NCBI RefSeq assembly: GCF_004217215.1
Contig: NZ_SHKP01000005.1
Location: 253,501 to 317,500, forward strand
Source of the DNA: Rivibacter subsaxonicus
Lineage (GTDB): Bacteria; Pseudomonadota; Gammaproteobacteria; Burkholderiales; Burkholderiaceae_C
Reading direction: 5' to 3'
DNA length: 64,000 nt
Position numbers and translations under genes: made by a program. The notes under the pieces were generated by a model. It was not told where the DNA came from. It saw only the letters and a list, made by a program, of their open reading frames with translations, and searched no databases. Numbering within the stretch: the stretch's first letter is position 1; each line of letters begins with the position of its first letter. Below are positions 28,282 to 37,284 of the stretch, piece by piece.

Positions 28282-29040
28282 TCAAGGCTCCACGCAAAAA
28301 AGTGGGTCGTGCCCCTCGGCCTCGCCGCGCGGCGCGTGGCCGCGCGCGTTGCTGAACACGCGCGTGGTGCCGATCCGGTAGTCGTGCCGGCAATGCAGGT
28401 GGCCGTGCAGCCAGAGGTCGGCGCGCGGCAGCAGGTCGTCGTCGGCGTTGCAGAAGCTGGCGGTGCCCGGCTGGCGGCCATAGCGCGGATCGGCGCTGCG
28501 CAGGCTGGGCGCGAAATGGGTGATGACCACGGTCTGGTCCCAGCCCGCGGCCGGGCGCGCCAGTTCGGACTCGAGCCAGGCGCGGCAGGCCAGGCCCTCC
28601 TCGCGCACCGCGGCGGCATCGAAGACCGCGCCACCGCGCGTGGCGCGCATCACCGCGACGTAGTAGCGCGCGGCGCGCATCGCACGCTCGCGCTGCGATT
28701 CGCCGAAGACATCGAAGTCGCTCCAGCGGGTGGTACCGACGAAGCGCACGCGGCGACCGTCGCGCGCCTCGACGATGCAGGTCTCGCGCTGGAGCAGACG
28801 GATGCCGAGCGCCTCGCAGCGCGCGCGCAGCGCCGGCCAGGCAAGCTCCAAGTCGCGCCGATCGAACTCGTGATTGCCGGCGACGAACAGCACCGGCACG
28901 GGCCAGTTCGCGAAGAGCTCGAGTCCGCGCCAGCTGCTGTCGATGTCGCCGGCCAGCACCAGCAACTCGGCCTGCGGCGCGGGTCGCGGCTCGAAGGCCT
29001 CGGTCTCGAGGTGCAGGTCCGACAGCAGTTGCAGGCGCAT
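28282..29040 (-). CDS. Calcineurin-like metallophosphoesterase
   Basis: A 252-residue cytoplasmic phosphoesterase. It begins MRLQLLSDLHLETE (first metal motif DxH), continues with LAGDID, FVAGNHEFD and VITHFAPS, and closes with WLHGHLHCRHD, so all five metal-binding blocks are present. The substrate is unknown; the subgroup is often annotated only as metallophosphoesterase. It follows the YecA-family gene on the same strand with 26 bases between, so the two may be co-transcribed. Confidence 0.92.
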   Translation of the reverse strand: MRLQLLSDLHLETEAFEPRPAPQAELLVLAGDIDSSWRGLELFANWPVPVLFVAGNHEFDRRDLELAWPALRARCEALGIRLLQRETCIVEARDGRRVRFVGTTRWSDFDVFGESQRERAMRAARYYVAVMRATRGGAVFDAAAVREEGLACRAWLESELARPAAGWDQTVVITHFAPSLRSADPRYGRQPGTASFCNADDDLLPRADLWLHGHLHCRHDYRIGTTRVFSNARGHAPRGEAEGHDPLFCVEP

Positions 29041-29066
29041 GCCGGCGCCTCAGTGCCGAAGCCGGC

Positions 29067-29837
<771 letters not shown>

Positions 29838-29952
29838 TTCCGAATTGTCCTTCGCCAAGCCACCGGCTGGCATCCAGCAGCTCATGCCGGCAAAGCATGA
29901 CCAAATGAGGGTTTTCCCTGAACTCTGGCAGAATACGGGGATCGGAGGTTCT

Positions 29953-30078
29953 ATGACCACCACCAGCTTCCACCTCGTTCCGGTCGCAACTCCGCGTGCC
30001 GCCGGCTTCTTCGGTCGATTGTTTGCGAACGCTTACATCGGCGTCAGATCTTTGTTTTCCAGTGCGCACCGAGATTGA
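29953..30078 (+). CDS. Small hypothetical protein, 41 aa
   Basis: A 41-codon frame starting [20 protein letters not shown] and ending with an amphipathic segment and HRD. A good ribosome-binding site (CGGAGG) lies before the ATG. It is followed 43 bases later by a second small frame and then a strong terminator, which suggests a short transcript carrying both. It is divergent from the YecA-family gene. No homologue is recognised. Confidence 0.5.
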   Translation: MTTTSFHLVPVATPRAAGFFGRLFANAYIGVRSLFSSAHRD

Positions 30079-30121
30079 TCGCTCAGTCGGACCGCGCCAC
30101 CACGTCAACCCAGAGTCCACC

Positions 30122-30325
30122 ATGCCTCGCATGAATCCCCTGCGCCAGTCGATCGCCGACTCGGTCAACGCCGTCGGGCGCGCCTTCCGTGAGCTTCACC
30201 GGCGCGAGCCGACCGCCGCATCGGTCGGCCCCTGGCTCGGCCAGTTCCCGGTCGCGCCACGACGCGAGCCGCACTCGACGATCGGCTCGGTCGGTCGCTA
30301 CTGCGCCGCGCAGACCCTCGACTGA
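30122..30325 (+). CDS. Small hypothetical protein, 67 aa
   Basis: A 67-codon frame starting MPRMNPLRQSIADSVNAVGR, predicted to form one basic helix, then a Pro/Gly-rich tail ending YCAAQTLD. It is the second small frame of a short rightward transcript that ends in the terminator at 30345. There is no transmembrane or signal segment and no recognised family. A second ATG four codons in is an alternative start. Confidence 0.5.
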   Translation: MPRMNPLRQSIADSVNAVGRAFRELHRREPTAASVGPWLGQFPVAPRREPHSTIGSVGRYCAAQTLD

Positions 30326-30344
30326 GAGCTCGCCGCACAAGTGC

Positions 30345-30376
30345 CAAGGGCCACCCTCGGGTGGCCCTTGTCGTTT
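30345..30376 (+). terminator. Strong hairpin terminator
   Basis: A perfect 12-bp stem (CAAGGGCCACCC at 30345-30356 with 30359-30370) and 2-base loop, followed by TCGTTT, lies 20 bases after the stop of the 67-aa frame. It marks the end of a rightward transcript, and so supports that something is transcribed here. pckG converges on it from the right. Confidence 0.75.
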
Positions 30377-30398
30377 CAGCGGCGCACAGCCGCCTCGA

Positions 30399-32276
30399 TC
30401 AGGCCGCCAGCCGTTGCTCGATGCCGGCCTTGGTTGCCGTCAGCGCGGGCGGCAGATGCCAGGCGAGTTGCGTGAACAGCTCGGCGTGCAGCTTGAGTTC
30501 CTGCTGCCAGGCCGCCTTGTCGATGCCGATCACGGTCTGATACTGCTCGGCGCTGAAGTTCAGGCCGTTCCAGTTCAGGTCTTCGTAGCGCGGGCTCACG
30601 CCGAAGACATGGTCGACACCGGTGGTGCCGCCTTCGACGCGCTCCAGCATCCACTTCAGCACCCGCATGTTCTCGCCGTAGCCGGGCCAGACGAACTTGC
30701 CGTCCTCGCCCTTGCGGAACCAGTTGACGCAGTAGATCTTCGGTTGCCTGGCACCCGAGGCCGCGAGCTTCTCGCCGAGTTGCAGCCAGTGCCCGAAATA
30801 GTCGCTCATGTTGTAGCCCATGAACGGCAGCATCGCGAATGGGTCGCGCCGGACCACGCCCTGTGCGCCGGCGGCGGCGGCGGTGGTTTCCGAGCCCATG
30901 GTCGCGGCCATGTAGACGCCCTCGACCCAGTTGCGGGCCTCGGTCACCAGCGGTACGGTGGTCGAGCGACGGCCGCCGAAGATGAAGGCATCGATCGCCA
31001 CGCCGGCCGGGTTGTCCCAGTTGGGGTCGAGCGCCGGGTTGTTGGTTGCCGCCACGGTGAAGCGCGCATTCGGATGTGCGGCCTTGGCGCCGCTCTCCTT
31101 GGCGATCGCCGGCGTCCAGTCCTTGCCCTGCCAGTCGACCAGGTGCGCCGGCGGCGCGTCGGTCATGCCCTCCCACCAGACATCGCCATCGTCGGTGAGT
31201 GCGACGTTCGTGAAGATCACGTCGCGCTTCAGCGAGGCCATGCAGTTGGGGTTGGTCTTCTCGTTGGTGCCTGGCGCCACGCCGAAGTAGCCGGCCTCGG
31301 GGTTGATCGCGTAGAGGCGGCCATCGGCGCCCGGCTTGATCCAGGCGATGTCGTCGCCGATCGTCGTGACCTCCCAGCCGGGCAGGCCGGCGGGCGGGAT
31401 CAACATCGCGAAGTTGGTCTTGCCGCAGGCGCTCGGGAAGGCGGCTGCCACATGGTGCTTCGTGCCCTCGGGACTCTTCACGCCCAAGATCAGCATGTGC
31501 TCGGCGAGCCAGCCCTGGTCGCGACCCATGGTGCTGGCGATGCGCAGCGCGAAGCATTTCTTGCCGAGCAGCGCGTTGCCGCCGTAGCCCGAGCCATAGC
31601 TCCAGATCTCGCGCGTCTCGGGGTAGTGGACGATGTACTTGGTGGCGTTGCACGGCCAACTCACGTCGGCCTCGCCGGCGGCCAGCGGCTTGCCGACCGT
31701 GTGCATGCAGGGCACGAACTCGCCGTCGCTGCCGAGCACGTCGTAGACCGCCTTGCCCATGCGCGTCATCAGGCGCATGTTGACCGCGACGTAGGCGCTG
31801 TCGGAGAGCTCGACGCCAATGTGGGCGATCGGCGAGCCGAGCGGACCCATCGAGAACGGCACCACGTACATGGTGCGGCCGCGCATGCAACCGGCAAACA
31901 GCGCCGGCGTGCCATCGGCCTGGCCGGTTTGCAGCAGGCGCCGCATCTCGGCCGGCGCCATCCAGTTGTTGGTCGGACCCGCGTCGTCCTTGCTCTGGCT
32001 GCAGATGAAGGTGCGGTCCTCGACGCGCGCGACGTCGCTCGGGTCGCTCCAGGCGAGGTAGCTGTTGGGCCGCGTGGCCTCGCTCAGCTTGCGGAAGGTG
32101 CCGGCTTCCACCAGTTGCGCGCACAGGCGGTCGTACTCGGCCTCGCTGCCGTCGCACCAGTGGATGCGCTCGGGCTGGGCCAGCGCGGCCATCTCGGCGA
32201 CCCAGGCGATGAGCCGGGCGTTCTTCACGAAGGTCGGTGCGGCGATGCGCAGCCCTTCCATCACGGGTTGGTTCAT
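30399..32276 (-). CDS. pckG: Phosphoenolpyruvate carboxykinase (GTP)
   Basis: A 625-residue GTP-dependent PEP carboxykinase, the usual length for this class. It interconverts oxaloacetate plus GTP with PEP, CO2 and GDP, the first step of gluconeogenesis. The P-loop is in [13 protein letters not shown] near residue 284, the metal/substrate motif is [12 protein letters not shown], and [12 protein letters not shown] is the N-terminal signature. The ATG at 32276 is chosen; sequence upstream of it is non-coding and contains a hairpin. Divergent from the tupA-like gene. Gluconeogenic need fits growth on aromatic acids. Confidence 0.97.
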   Translation of the reverse strand: MNQPVMEGLRIAAPTFVKNARLIAWVAEMAALAQPERIHWCDGSEAEYDRLCAQLVEAGTFRKLSEATRPNSYLAWSDPSDVARVEDRTFICSQSKDDAGPTNNWMAPAEMRRLLQTGQADGTPALFAGCMRGRTMYVVPFSMGPLGSPIAHIGVELSDSAYVAVNMRLMTRMGKAVYDVLGSDGEFVPCMHTVGKPLAAGEADVSWPCNATKYIVHYPETREIWSYGSGYGGNALLGKKCFALRIASTMGRDQGWLAEHMLILGVKSPEGTKHHVAAAFPSACGKTNFAMLIPPAGLPGWEVTTIGDDIAWIKPGADGRLYAINPEAGYFGVAPGTNEKTNPNCMASLKRDVIFTNVALTDDGDVWWEGMTDAPPAHLVDWQGKDWTPAIAKESGAKAAHPNARFTVAATNNPALDPNWDNPAGVAIDAFIFGGRRSTTVPLVTEARNWVEGVYMAATMGSETTAAAAGAQGVVRRDPFAMLPFMGYNMSDYFGHWLQLGEKLAASGARQPKIYCVNWFRKGEDGKFVWPGYGENMRVLKWMLERVEGGTTGVDHVFGVSPRYEDLNWNGLNFSAEQYQTVIGIDKAAWQQELKLHAELFTQLAWHLPPALTATKAGIEQRLAA

Positions 32277-32299
32277 GGTTGAAAGCTCCAAAGGGACAA

Positions 32300-32335
32300 G
32301 ATCCCGTGGGCGCCGCACGCGACGCCCACGGGATC
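32300..32335 (-). promoter_or_regulatory. Hairpin in the 5' leader of pckG
   Basis: A perfect 13-bp inverted repeat (32300-32312 with 32323-32335) with a 10-base loop lies 24-59 bases upstream of the pckG ATG on the coding strand of that gene. If transcribed it would form a very stable stem just before the ribosome-binding site region. As DNA it could also be a repressor site. No T-run follows, so it is not a typical terminator. Confidence 0.5.
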
Positions 32336-32481
32336 CGGCCCGGACCACGCCGGGGGACAGGCAGTGTAGGAGTGTGACCCCGGCGTGAAAATGCGGCCTT
32401 ATGCACGTTGTGCATCGAGCAATGCGCCCGCTGGAGCAAACGGGCGCAAGGCGCGCGAAGCTCTGCGTAAGATGCCCCGCG

Positions 32482-33384
32482 ATGACCGAAGACCCCCAAA
32501 ACCGGTGCCCGTCACCCCTGCTCCACCGCCGCGACTGGCTGATCCTGAACCTTGGCGTCGCCGCCGGCTTCGGCGCGGTGTCCGCGCCCTCCGCGGCCCA
32601 GGCGCCGCCGGCGTCGCGCGCGGCCGAGCGCATGCCGCGCGTCGGCGTCGAAGCCGCGCTGGTGGCCTCGGGCCTGGCCGGCCACCTACGCGAGGCGCTC
32701 AAGCGTGACACCGGCCTGCTGCTGCAATGGGTCGCCGACCCTGGCGGCATGCTGCTGCCGGTGCTGGAGCGCGGCGAGCTCGATGCAGCGTTCACCGGGA
32801 CCCCCGATACCGAGTCCGCGCTCGAGCGCAAGGGCCTGGTCCACGACCGCCGGTTGATCGCCAGCAACGACCACGTACTGGTCGGCCCGACGCCGGTGCG
32901 CGCGACCAAGAAGACCGCCGCCAGTGGCGACCCGGCCGGCGTTGCCGGTGGCCGCGACATCGCCGCCGCGCTGGCGCGCATCGCCGAGGCTGGTAGCCGC
33001 GGCGAGGCCGGCTACGTCGCCACCGGCGAGGCGAGCGGCACCCGCGGCGTCGAGCAGGCGGCCTGGAAACTCGCCGGGCCGCTGGCGCTCGGCCCCTGGC
33101 TGCGCACTGCGGGCGCCGGGCCGCTGGCGGCGCTGCAGCTGGCGCGCGAGAGCGGTTCCTACACGCTGGTCGAGCGCGGCGTCTGGCTTGCCGCCGGCGC
33201 CGGTAGCGGCCTGGCGCCGCTGGTCGAGGACCCGGCGCGGCTGGCGGTGCCCTATCACGCGATGCGACCGTTCCGTTCGCAGCATCCGGCGGCGAAGCTG
33301 GCCCTGAACTGGCTCGCCGGGCCGAATGGCCAGCGCGCCGTCGCCGGCTTCGGCCGCGGCTACCGGCGCGCAGCCGGCCGATGA
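32482..33384 (+). CDS. TupA-like substrate-binding protein (tungstate/molybdate type)
   Basis: A 300-residue protein with a Tat-like or long Sec signal ([20 protein letters not shown]). The mature part follows the TupA pattern: [14 protein letters not shown], the mid block [24 protein letters not shown], and [13 protein letters not shown]. TupA binds tungstate for TupBC importers. No tupB or tupC adjoins; instead modABC follows 103 bases downstream on the same strand. Either it supplies tungstate/molybdate to ModBC or it is a sensor. It is not in the ModA fold subgroup of the next gene. Confidence 0.8.
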   Translation: MTEDPQNRCPSPLLHRRDWLILNLGVAAGFGAVSAPSAAQAPPASRAAERMPRVGVEAALVASGLAGHLREALKRDTGLLLQWVADPGGMLLPVLERGELDAAFTGTPDTESALERKGLVHDRRLIASNDHVLVGPTPVRATKKTAASGDPAGVAGGRDIAAALARIAEAGSRGEAGYVATGEASGTRGVEQAAWKLAGPLALGPWLRTAGAGPLAALQLARESGSYTLVERGVWLAAGAGSGLAPLVEDPARLAVPYHAMRPFRSQHPAAKLALNWLAGPNGQRAVAGFGRGYRRAAGR

Positions 33385-33487
33385 AGGTGCCGCGTCGGCA
33401 CTGTCGTTCCTATCGACGCGGCTGCGCCGGCACGGGGAAGATGGCCGCATGTCGCCTGCCCGATGGCGACGACCGGAGCATCTGAAC

Positions 33488-34294
33488 ATGACTTTTCCCG
33501 GCGCCTCGCGCGCTCGTCGACTTCTGCTGACCGCGGTCCTGGCCACCGGCGCCTGGCTCGGCGCGGGCTCGCCGGCGGCACATGCGGCCGACGACGAGGT
33601 CGTCGTCTTCGCCGCCGCCAGCCTGACCGACGTGCTGCAGGCCATCGCCCGCCGCGGCGGCTTCGAGAAAGTGAAGTTCTCGTTCGCCTCGAGCTCGACG
33701 CTGGCGCGCCAGATCGAGCAGGGCGCGCCGGCCCAGCTCTTCATCAGCGCCGACGAGCCGTGGATGGACGCGGTGCAGAAGGCCGGGCTGGTGCAAGCCG
33801 GCAGTCGGCGCGACTGGGTCACGAACCGGCTCGCCGTGGTGCGCCCCGGCGCCCAGGAACCCGGCACGCCACCCGAGACTGCCGAGGCGGTGCAGGTGCT
33901 GCTGCGATCGGTGCTCAAGCAGCCCGAGGCCCGCATCGCCACCGGCGACCCGGCCCATGTGCCGGTCGGCCGCTACGCGCAGGCCGCACTCACCGGCCTC
34001 GGCCTGTGGGACGCGGTCGCGCCCCGCCTGGCGCGCGCCGACAACGTGCGCAACGCGCTGGCGCTGGTCGAGCGCGGCGAGGCGCCGCTCGGCATCGTCT
34101 ACCGCACCGATGCGCTGGCCTCGCCCAAGGTCCAGGTCGCGGCGCTGTTCCCGGCCGCCAGCCATGCGCCGATCCGCTACCCCTTGGCGCTGCTCAAGGG
34201 GGCGACGCCCGAGGCGCAGCGCTTCGCCGCCTACCTGTTCGGCCCCGAGGCCCAGGCGCTGTTGCGCGAGGCCGGCTTCGGCGTCGCGCCCTGA
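33488..34294 (+). CDS. modA: Molybdate-binding periplasmic protein
   Basis: A 268-residue type II binding protein. The signal peptide ends AHA near residue 33. It is followed by VVVFAAASLTDVLQAIA and FSFASSSTLARQIEQGAPAQ (shown in part), with FISADEPWMD, which carry the oxyanion-binding Ser residues. The ending GPEAQALLREAGFGV is standard ModA. It captures molybdate for ModB/ModC, the next genes, needed for molybdenum-cofactor enzymes. The start at 33488 was chosen for its signal peptide. Confidence 0.95.
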   Translation: MTFPGASRARRLLLTAVLATGAWLGAGSPAAHAADDEVVVFAAASLTDVLQAIARRGGFEKVKFSFASSSTLARQIEQGAPAQLFISADEPWMDAVQKAGLVQAGSRRDWVTNRLAVVRPGAQEPGTPPETAEAVQVLLRSVLKQPEARIATGDPAHVPVGRYAQAALTGLGLWDAVAPRLARADNVRNALALVERGEAPLGIVYRTDALASPKVQVAALFPAASHAPIRYPLALLKGATPEAQRFAAYLFGPEAQALLREAGFGVAP

Positions 34295-34311
34295 GGCACC
34301 ATCGGGCCTGC

Positions 34312-35001
34312 ATGACCGAAGTCGAACGCCAAGCCCTGTGGTTGAGCTTCCAGGTGGCGAGCGCCGCCACACTGGCCGCGCTGCCGCTGGCGCTCGGCCT
34401 GGCCTTCGCGCTCGGTCGCGGCCGCTGGCCCGGCAAGGCGCTGGTCGAGGTGCTGGTCAACCTGCCGCTGGTGCTGCCGCCGGTGGTGATCGGCTATGCG
34501 CTGCTGATCAGCTTCGGCCGCCAGGGCTGGCTCGGGCGCTGGCTCTACGAGACGCTGGGCATCACCTTCGTCTTCAGCTTTCGCGGCGCGGTGCTGGCGG
34601 CGGCGGTGATGGCGCTGCCGTTGATGGTGCGCGCGCTGCGCCAGTCGATCGAGGCCATCGACCGCGGCCTCGAGGCGGCGGCGCGCTCGCTCGGCGCCTC
34701 GCGCCTCGACGCCTTTCTCAGCGTCACGCTGCCGCTGGCCGCGCCGGGCCTGCTGTCGGCGCTGGTGCTGGGCTTTGCCGCCTCGCTCGGCGAGTTCGGC
34801 GCGACCATCACCTTCGTCTCCAACGTGCCGGGCCAGACCCAGACGCTGCCGCTGGCGATCTACAGCGCGCTGCAGAGCCCCGACGGCGAGGCGCTGGCGC
34901 TGCGGCTGGTGATGTATTCGGCGCTGCTCGCCTTTGTCGCGCTCGGCTTTGCGCAGTGGAGCCACCGCCGGCTGCAGCGCTGGCTCGGCCAGTCGACCTG
35001 A
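34312..35001 (+). CDS. modB: Molybdate ABC transporter permease
   Basis: A 229-residue inner-membrane permease, the usual ModB size. LPLVLPPVVIGYALLISFG and the EAA-loop segment EAAARSLGASRLDAFLSV, followed by FAASLGEFGATITFVSN, are highly characteristic. It starts 18 bases after modA and is followed 11 bases later by modC, so the three genes form an operon with the tupA-like gene. Confidence 0.95.
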   Translation: MTEVERQALWLSFQVASAATLAALPLALGLAFALGRGRWPGKALVEVLVNLPLVLPPVVIGYALLISFGRQGWLGRWLYETLGITFVFSFRGAVLAAAVMALPLMVRALRQSIEAIDRGLEAAARSLGASRLDAFLSVTLPLAAPGLLSALVLGFAASLGEFGATITFVSNVPGQTQTLPLAIYSALQSPDGEALALRLVMYSALLAFVALGFAQWSHRRLQRWLGQST

Positions 35002-35011
35002 GCGGCGCGCC

Positions 35012-36121
35012 GTGACGCTGGAGATCGATCTGCAGCTCGCGCGCGGCGAAGCCGTGGTGCAAGCGCGCTTCGAGGTGCCGGCGCATGGCGTGACGGCATT
35101 GGTCGGCCGCAGCGGTGCCGGCAAGTCGAGCGTGCTGCTGGCCGCGGCGGGCCTGCTGCGACCACGCAGCGGGCGGGTCGCGCTCAACGGCACGGCGCTG
35201 TTCGACGCCGCGCGCGGCATCGACCTGCCGCCGCACGCACGCCGGCTTGGCCTCGTGTTCCAGGACGGCCGCCTGCTGCCACACCGCTCGGTGCGCGCCA
35301 ACCTGCTCTATGGCGCCGTGCGCGCGCCGCGCGATGCCAGCGGCCCGGAGCTCGACGAGGTGGTCGCGCTGCTCGGCATCGAGCCGCTGCTCGGCCGCCG
35401 GCCGTTCCAGCTCTCGGGCGGCGAGCGCCAGCGCGTCGCGATCGGTCGCGCGCTGCTGAGCCGGCCGCGCGCCTTGCTGATGGACGAGCCGCTGGCCTCG
35501 CTCGACCCGCCGCGCCGCCACGAACTGCTCGGCTACCTGGCGGCGCTGCCGGCGCGCTGGCAGTTGCCGATCCTGTACGTCACGCACCAGATGGACGAGG
35601 TGCTGCGCCTGGCCGACCACGTGGTGCTGATGAGCGAGCACAAGGTGGCCGCCCAGGGCCCGGCGCTGGCGCTGCTGTCCGACCTCAGCCTCGGCCCGCT
35701 GGTCGGACGCTTCGAGGCCGGCGCGGTGCTCGAGGGCCGGGTCGTCGAGCAACTCGCCGACTGGCAGCTCAGCGTGGTGCAGGTCGCCGGCCAGGCCGTG
35801 ACGGTGCCGATGATCGAAGCGCCGCTCGGTGCCGCGGTGCGGCTGCGCATCCGCGCGCGCGACGTGGCACTGCAACGCGCGGTGCTGCCATCGAGCGCGA
35901 GCAACCAGCTCAGCGGCACCGTGACGCGCATCGTCGAGCGCGAGGCACCCTATGCCGCCGTCGAGATCGCACTCGGCGCCGCGACCGCGCCCGGCGAATG
36001 CCTGTGGGCGCTCGTCACGCGGCGCTCGGTGCAGTCGCTCGGGCTGGCGCCCGGCCAGCCGGCGGTCGCCAGCTTCAAGGCGGTGGCGGTCGAAGGACGG
36101 GCAACCTCGCTGCGGCCCTAG
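35012..36121 (+). CDS. modC: Molybdate ABC transporter ATP-binding protein
   Basis: A 369-residue ATPase. Walker A GRSGAGKSS is at residues 32-40, then FQDGRLLPHRSVRANL, the signature LSGGERQRVAIGRAL near residue 131, Walker B ALLMDEPLASLD, and a C-terminal Mop/TOBE domain (about residues 285-365) that binds molybdate. The start is a GTG ten bases after the modB stop; it gives the expected N-terminal strand. No ModE regulator is in the window. Confidence 0.95.
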   Translation: MTLEIDLQLARGEAVVQARFEVPAHGVTALVGRSGAGKSSVLLAAAGLLRPRSGRVALNGTALFDAARGIDLPPHARRLGLVFQDGRLLPHRSVRANLLYGAVRAPRDASGPELDEVVALLGIEPLLGRRPFQLSGGERQRVAIGRALLSRPRALLMDEPLASLDPPRRHELLGYLAALPARWQLPILYVTHQMDEVLRLADHVVLMSEHKVAAQGPALALLSDLSLGPLVGRFEAGAVLEGRVVEQLADWQLSVVQVAGQAVTVPMIEAPLGAAVRLRIRARDVALQRAVLPSSASNQLSGTVTRIVEREAPYAAVEIALGAATAPGECLWALVTRRSVQSLGLAPGQPAVASFKAVAVEGRATSLRP

Positions 36122-36174
36122 CCAGCAAGGCCCTGCGCGCCGCTGCCGGGCCGGCATTGGCGACACTGCCGGCC

Positions 36175-36792
36175 ATGAACGCGCCCGCCAGCAGCACCCA
36201 AGGAGCGGCCGCCACCCGCGGCCGCATCGTCAGCCTCAACCTCGCGCGTGCCCAGCCGCTTAGGGCCGGGTCGCGCACCGTGCTCAGCGGCATAGCCAAG
36301 CGCCCGGCCGCGGGCCGGGTGCCGGTGCATGCGCTCGGCCTCGACGGCGACGAGCAGGCCGACCCGACGGTGCATGGCGGGCTGGCCAAGGCGGTCTACG
36401 CCTACCCGCACGAGCACTACCCGCTCTGGCGCACCATGCGCGCCCAGGCCCGGGTGTCGCTGTGGGACGAAGAGGCAGTGCCCGGCCTGATGGGCGAGAA
36501 CCTCACCCTCACCGGCCTGCTCGAGGCCGATGCCTGGATCGGCGACGTGCTGCGCTTCGCCGACTGCGCGCTGGCGATCAGCGAGCCGCGCTATCCCTGC
36601 TTCAAATTCGAGGCGGTGATGGGCTTCAAGCAGGCCGCCAAGATGATGGTTGCTTCCGGCACCTGCGGCTTCTACCTCGCGGTGCGCGAGCCCGGCAGCC
36701 TGGCTGTGGGTGACGAGTACCGGCTCGAGCCGGGGTCGCGCGAGGTGAGCATCGACCAGTTGTTCCGCGCCCGGACCACTGCCCGGCGCTAG
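36175..36792 (+). CDS. MOSC-domain protein (YiiM-like)
   Basis: A 205-residue MOSC domain protein. GLDGDEQADPTVHGGLAKAVYAYPHEHY (split as GLDGDEQADPTVHGG and AVYAYPHEHY) and GENLTLTGLLE are the typical blocks. The conserved Cys is in EPRYPCFKFEA. MOSC proteins handle molybdenum-cofactor-bound sulphur; YiiM binds the cofactor and detoxifies N-hydroxylated compounds. Its position 53 bases after modC fits a molybdenum-linked role and possible co-transcription. Confidence 0.9.
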   Translation: MNAPASSTQGAAATRGRIVSLNLARAQPLRAGSRTVLSGIAKRPAAGRVPVHALGLDGDEQADPTVHGGLAKAVYAYPHEHYPLWRTMRAQARVSLWDEEAVPGLMGENLTLTGLLEADAWIGDVLRFADCALAISEPRYPCFKFEAVMGFKQAAKMMVASGTCGFYLAVREPGSLAVGDEYRLEPGSREVSIDQLFRARTTARR

Positions 36793-37284
36793 CCGAAGCC
36801 CGCAGCCGGCGCAGTTCGCGCAACGCCAGAAACGGCGTTGCATGACGCCAACGATGCCCCGCGGCCGGCCTCGGCTTCACGTCGGCGCGCCGTGAGCTTA
36901 GTCACGCCGGGATACCGGTTGCGGCCCGTCGCCGCGAGGTGCCGATCGGCGCCGCATGCACCGCGGCGGTGCCGCACCTCGTGGCCGGGCCACGCGCCCG
37001 ATCCGCGCAATAGCGCCAGACGCGAGAGCGGACGGGCCGCGCGCGCAGCGCCCGATGCCGGTGCGCCTGTCACATCGCTTACCGGTCTACACGCTTCGCG
37101 CCGCTTTGACCAGTCGCACCTGCCGGCATGCGTGACGGTTGCGTGACACGCGACGATGACGGCCACAAGTCGCGCGCGGATCCCATCCGATCCGTGCGCC
37201 TTGCTCGGGCAGAACGGCGCGGCAACCCCGCGCCGTTCTTTTGCAATTGGCCAGATTGGGCTGGCTTTCAGGAAGAAACAAGAA
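36793..37284. other. Intergenic region before the TonB-dependent receptor
   Basis: About 490 bases with no convincing gene. It contains a perfect 8-bp stem hairpin at 36820-36841 just past the MOSC gene (likely transcript end), a less ordered GC-rich stretch, and a terminator-like hairpin at 37211-37242 close to the receptor ATG. I see no riboswitch class that I can name. Confidence 0.6.
37211..37242 (+). terminator. Terminator-like hairpin in the receptor leader
   Basis: A perfect 12-bp stem (AGAACGGCGCGG at 37211-37222 with 37228-37239) and 5-base loop CAACC is followed by TTTT counting the last stem base. It ends 43 bases before the ATG of the TonB-dependent receptor. It could terminate an upstream small transcript or act as an attenuator of the receptor gene. 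Confidence 0.55.

Noticed and set aside
32277-32981. N-terminal extension of pckG by 235 codons
   Set aside because: The extension runs through the divergent tupA-like gene and the leader hairpin; the family begins at the ATG at 32276.
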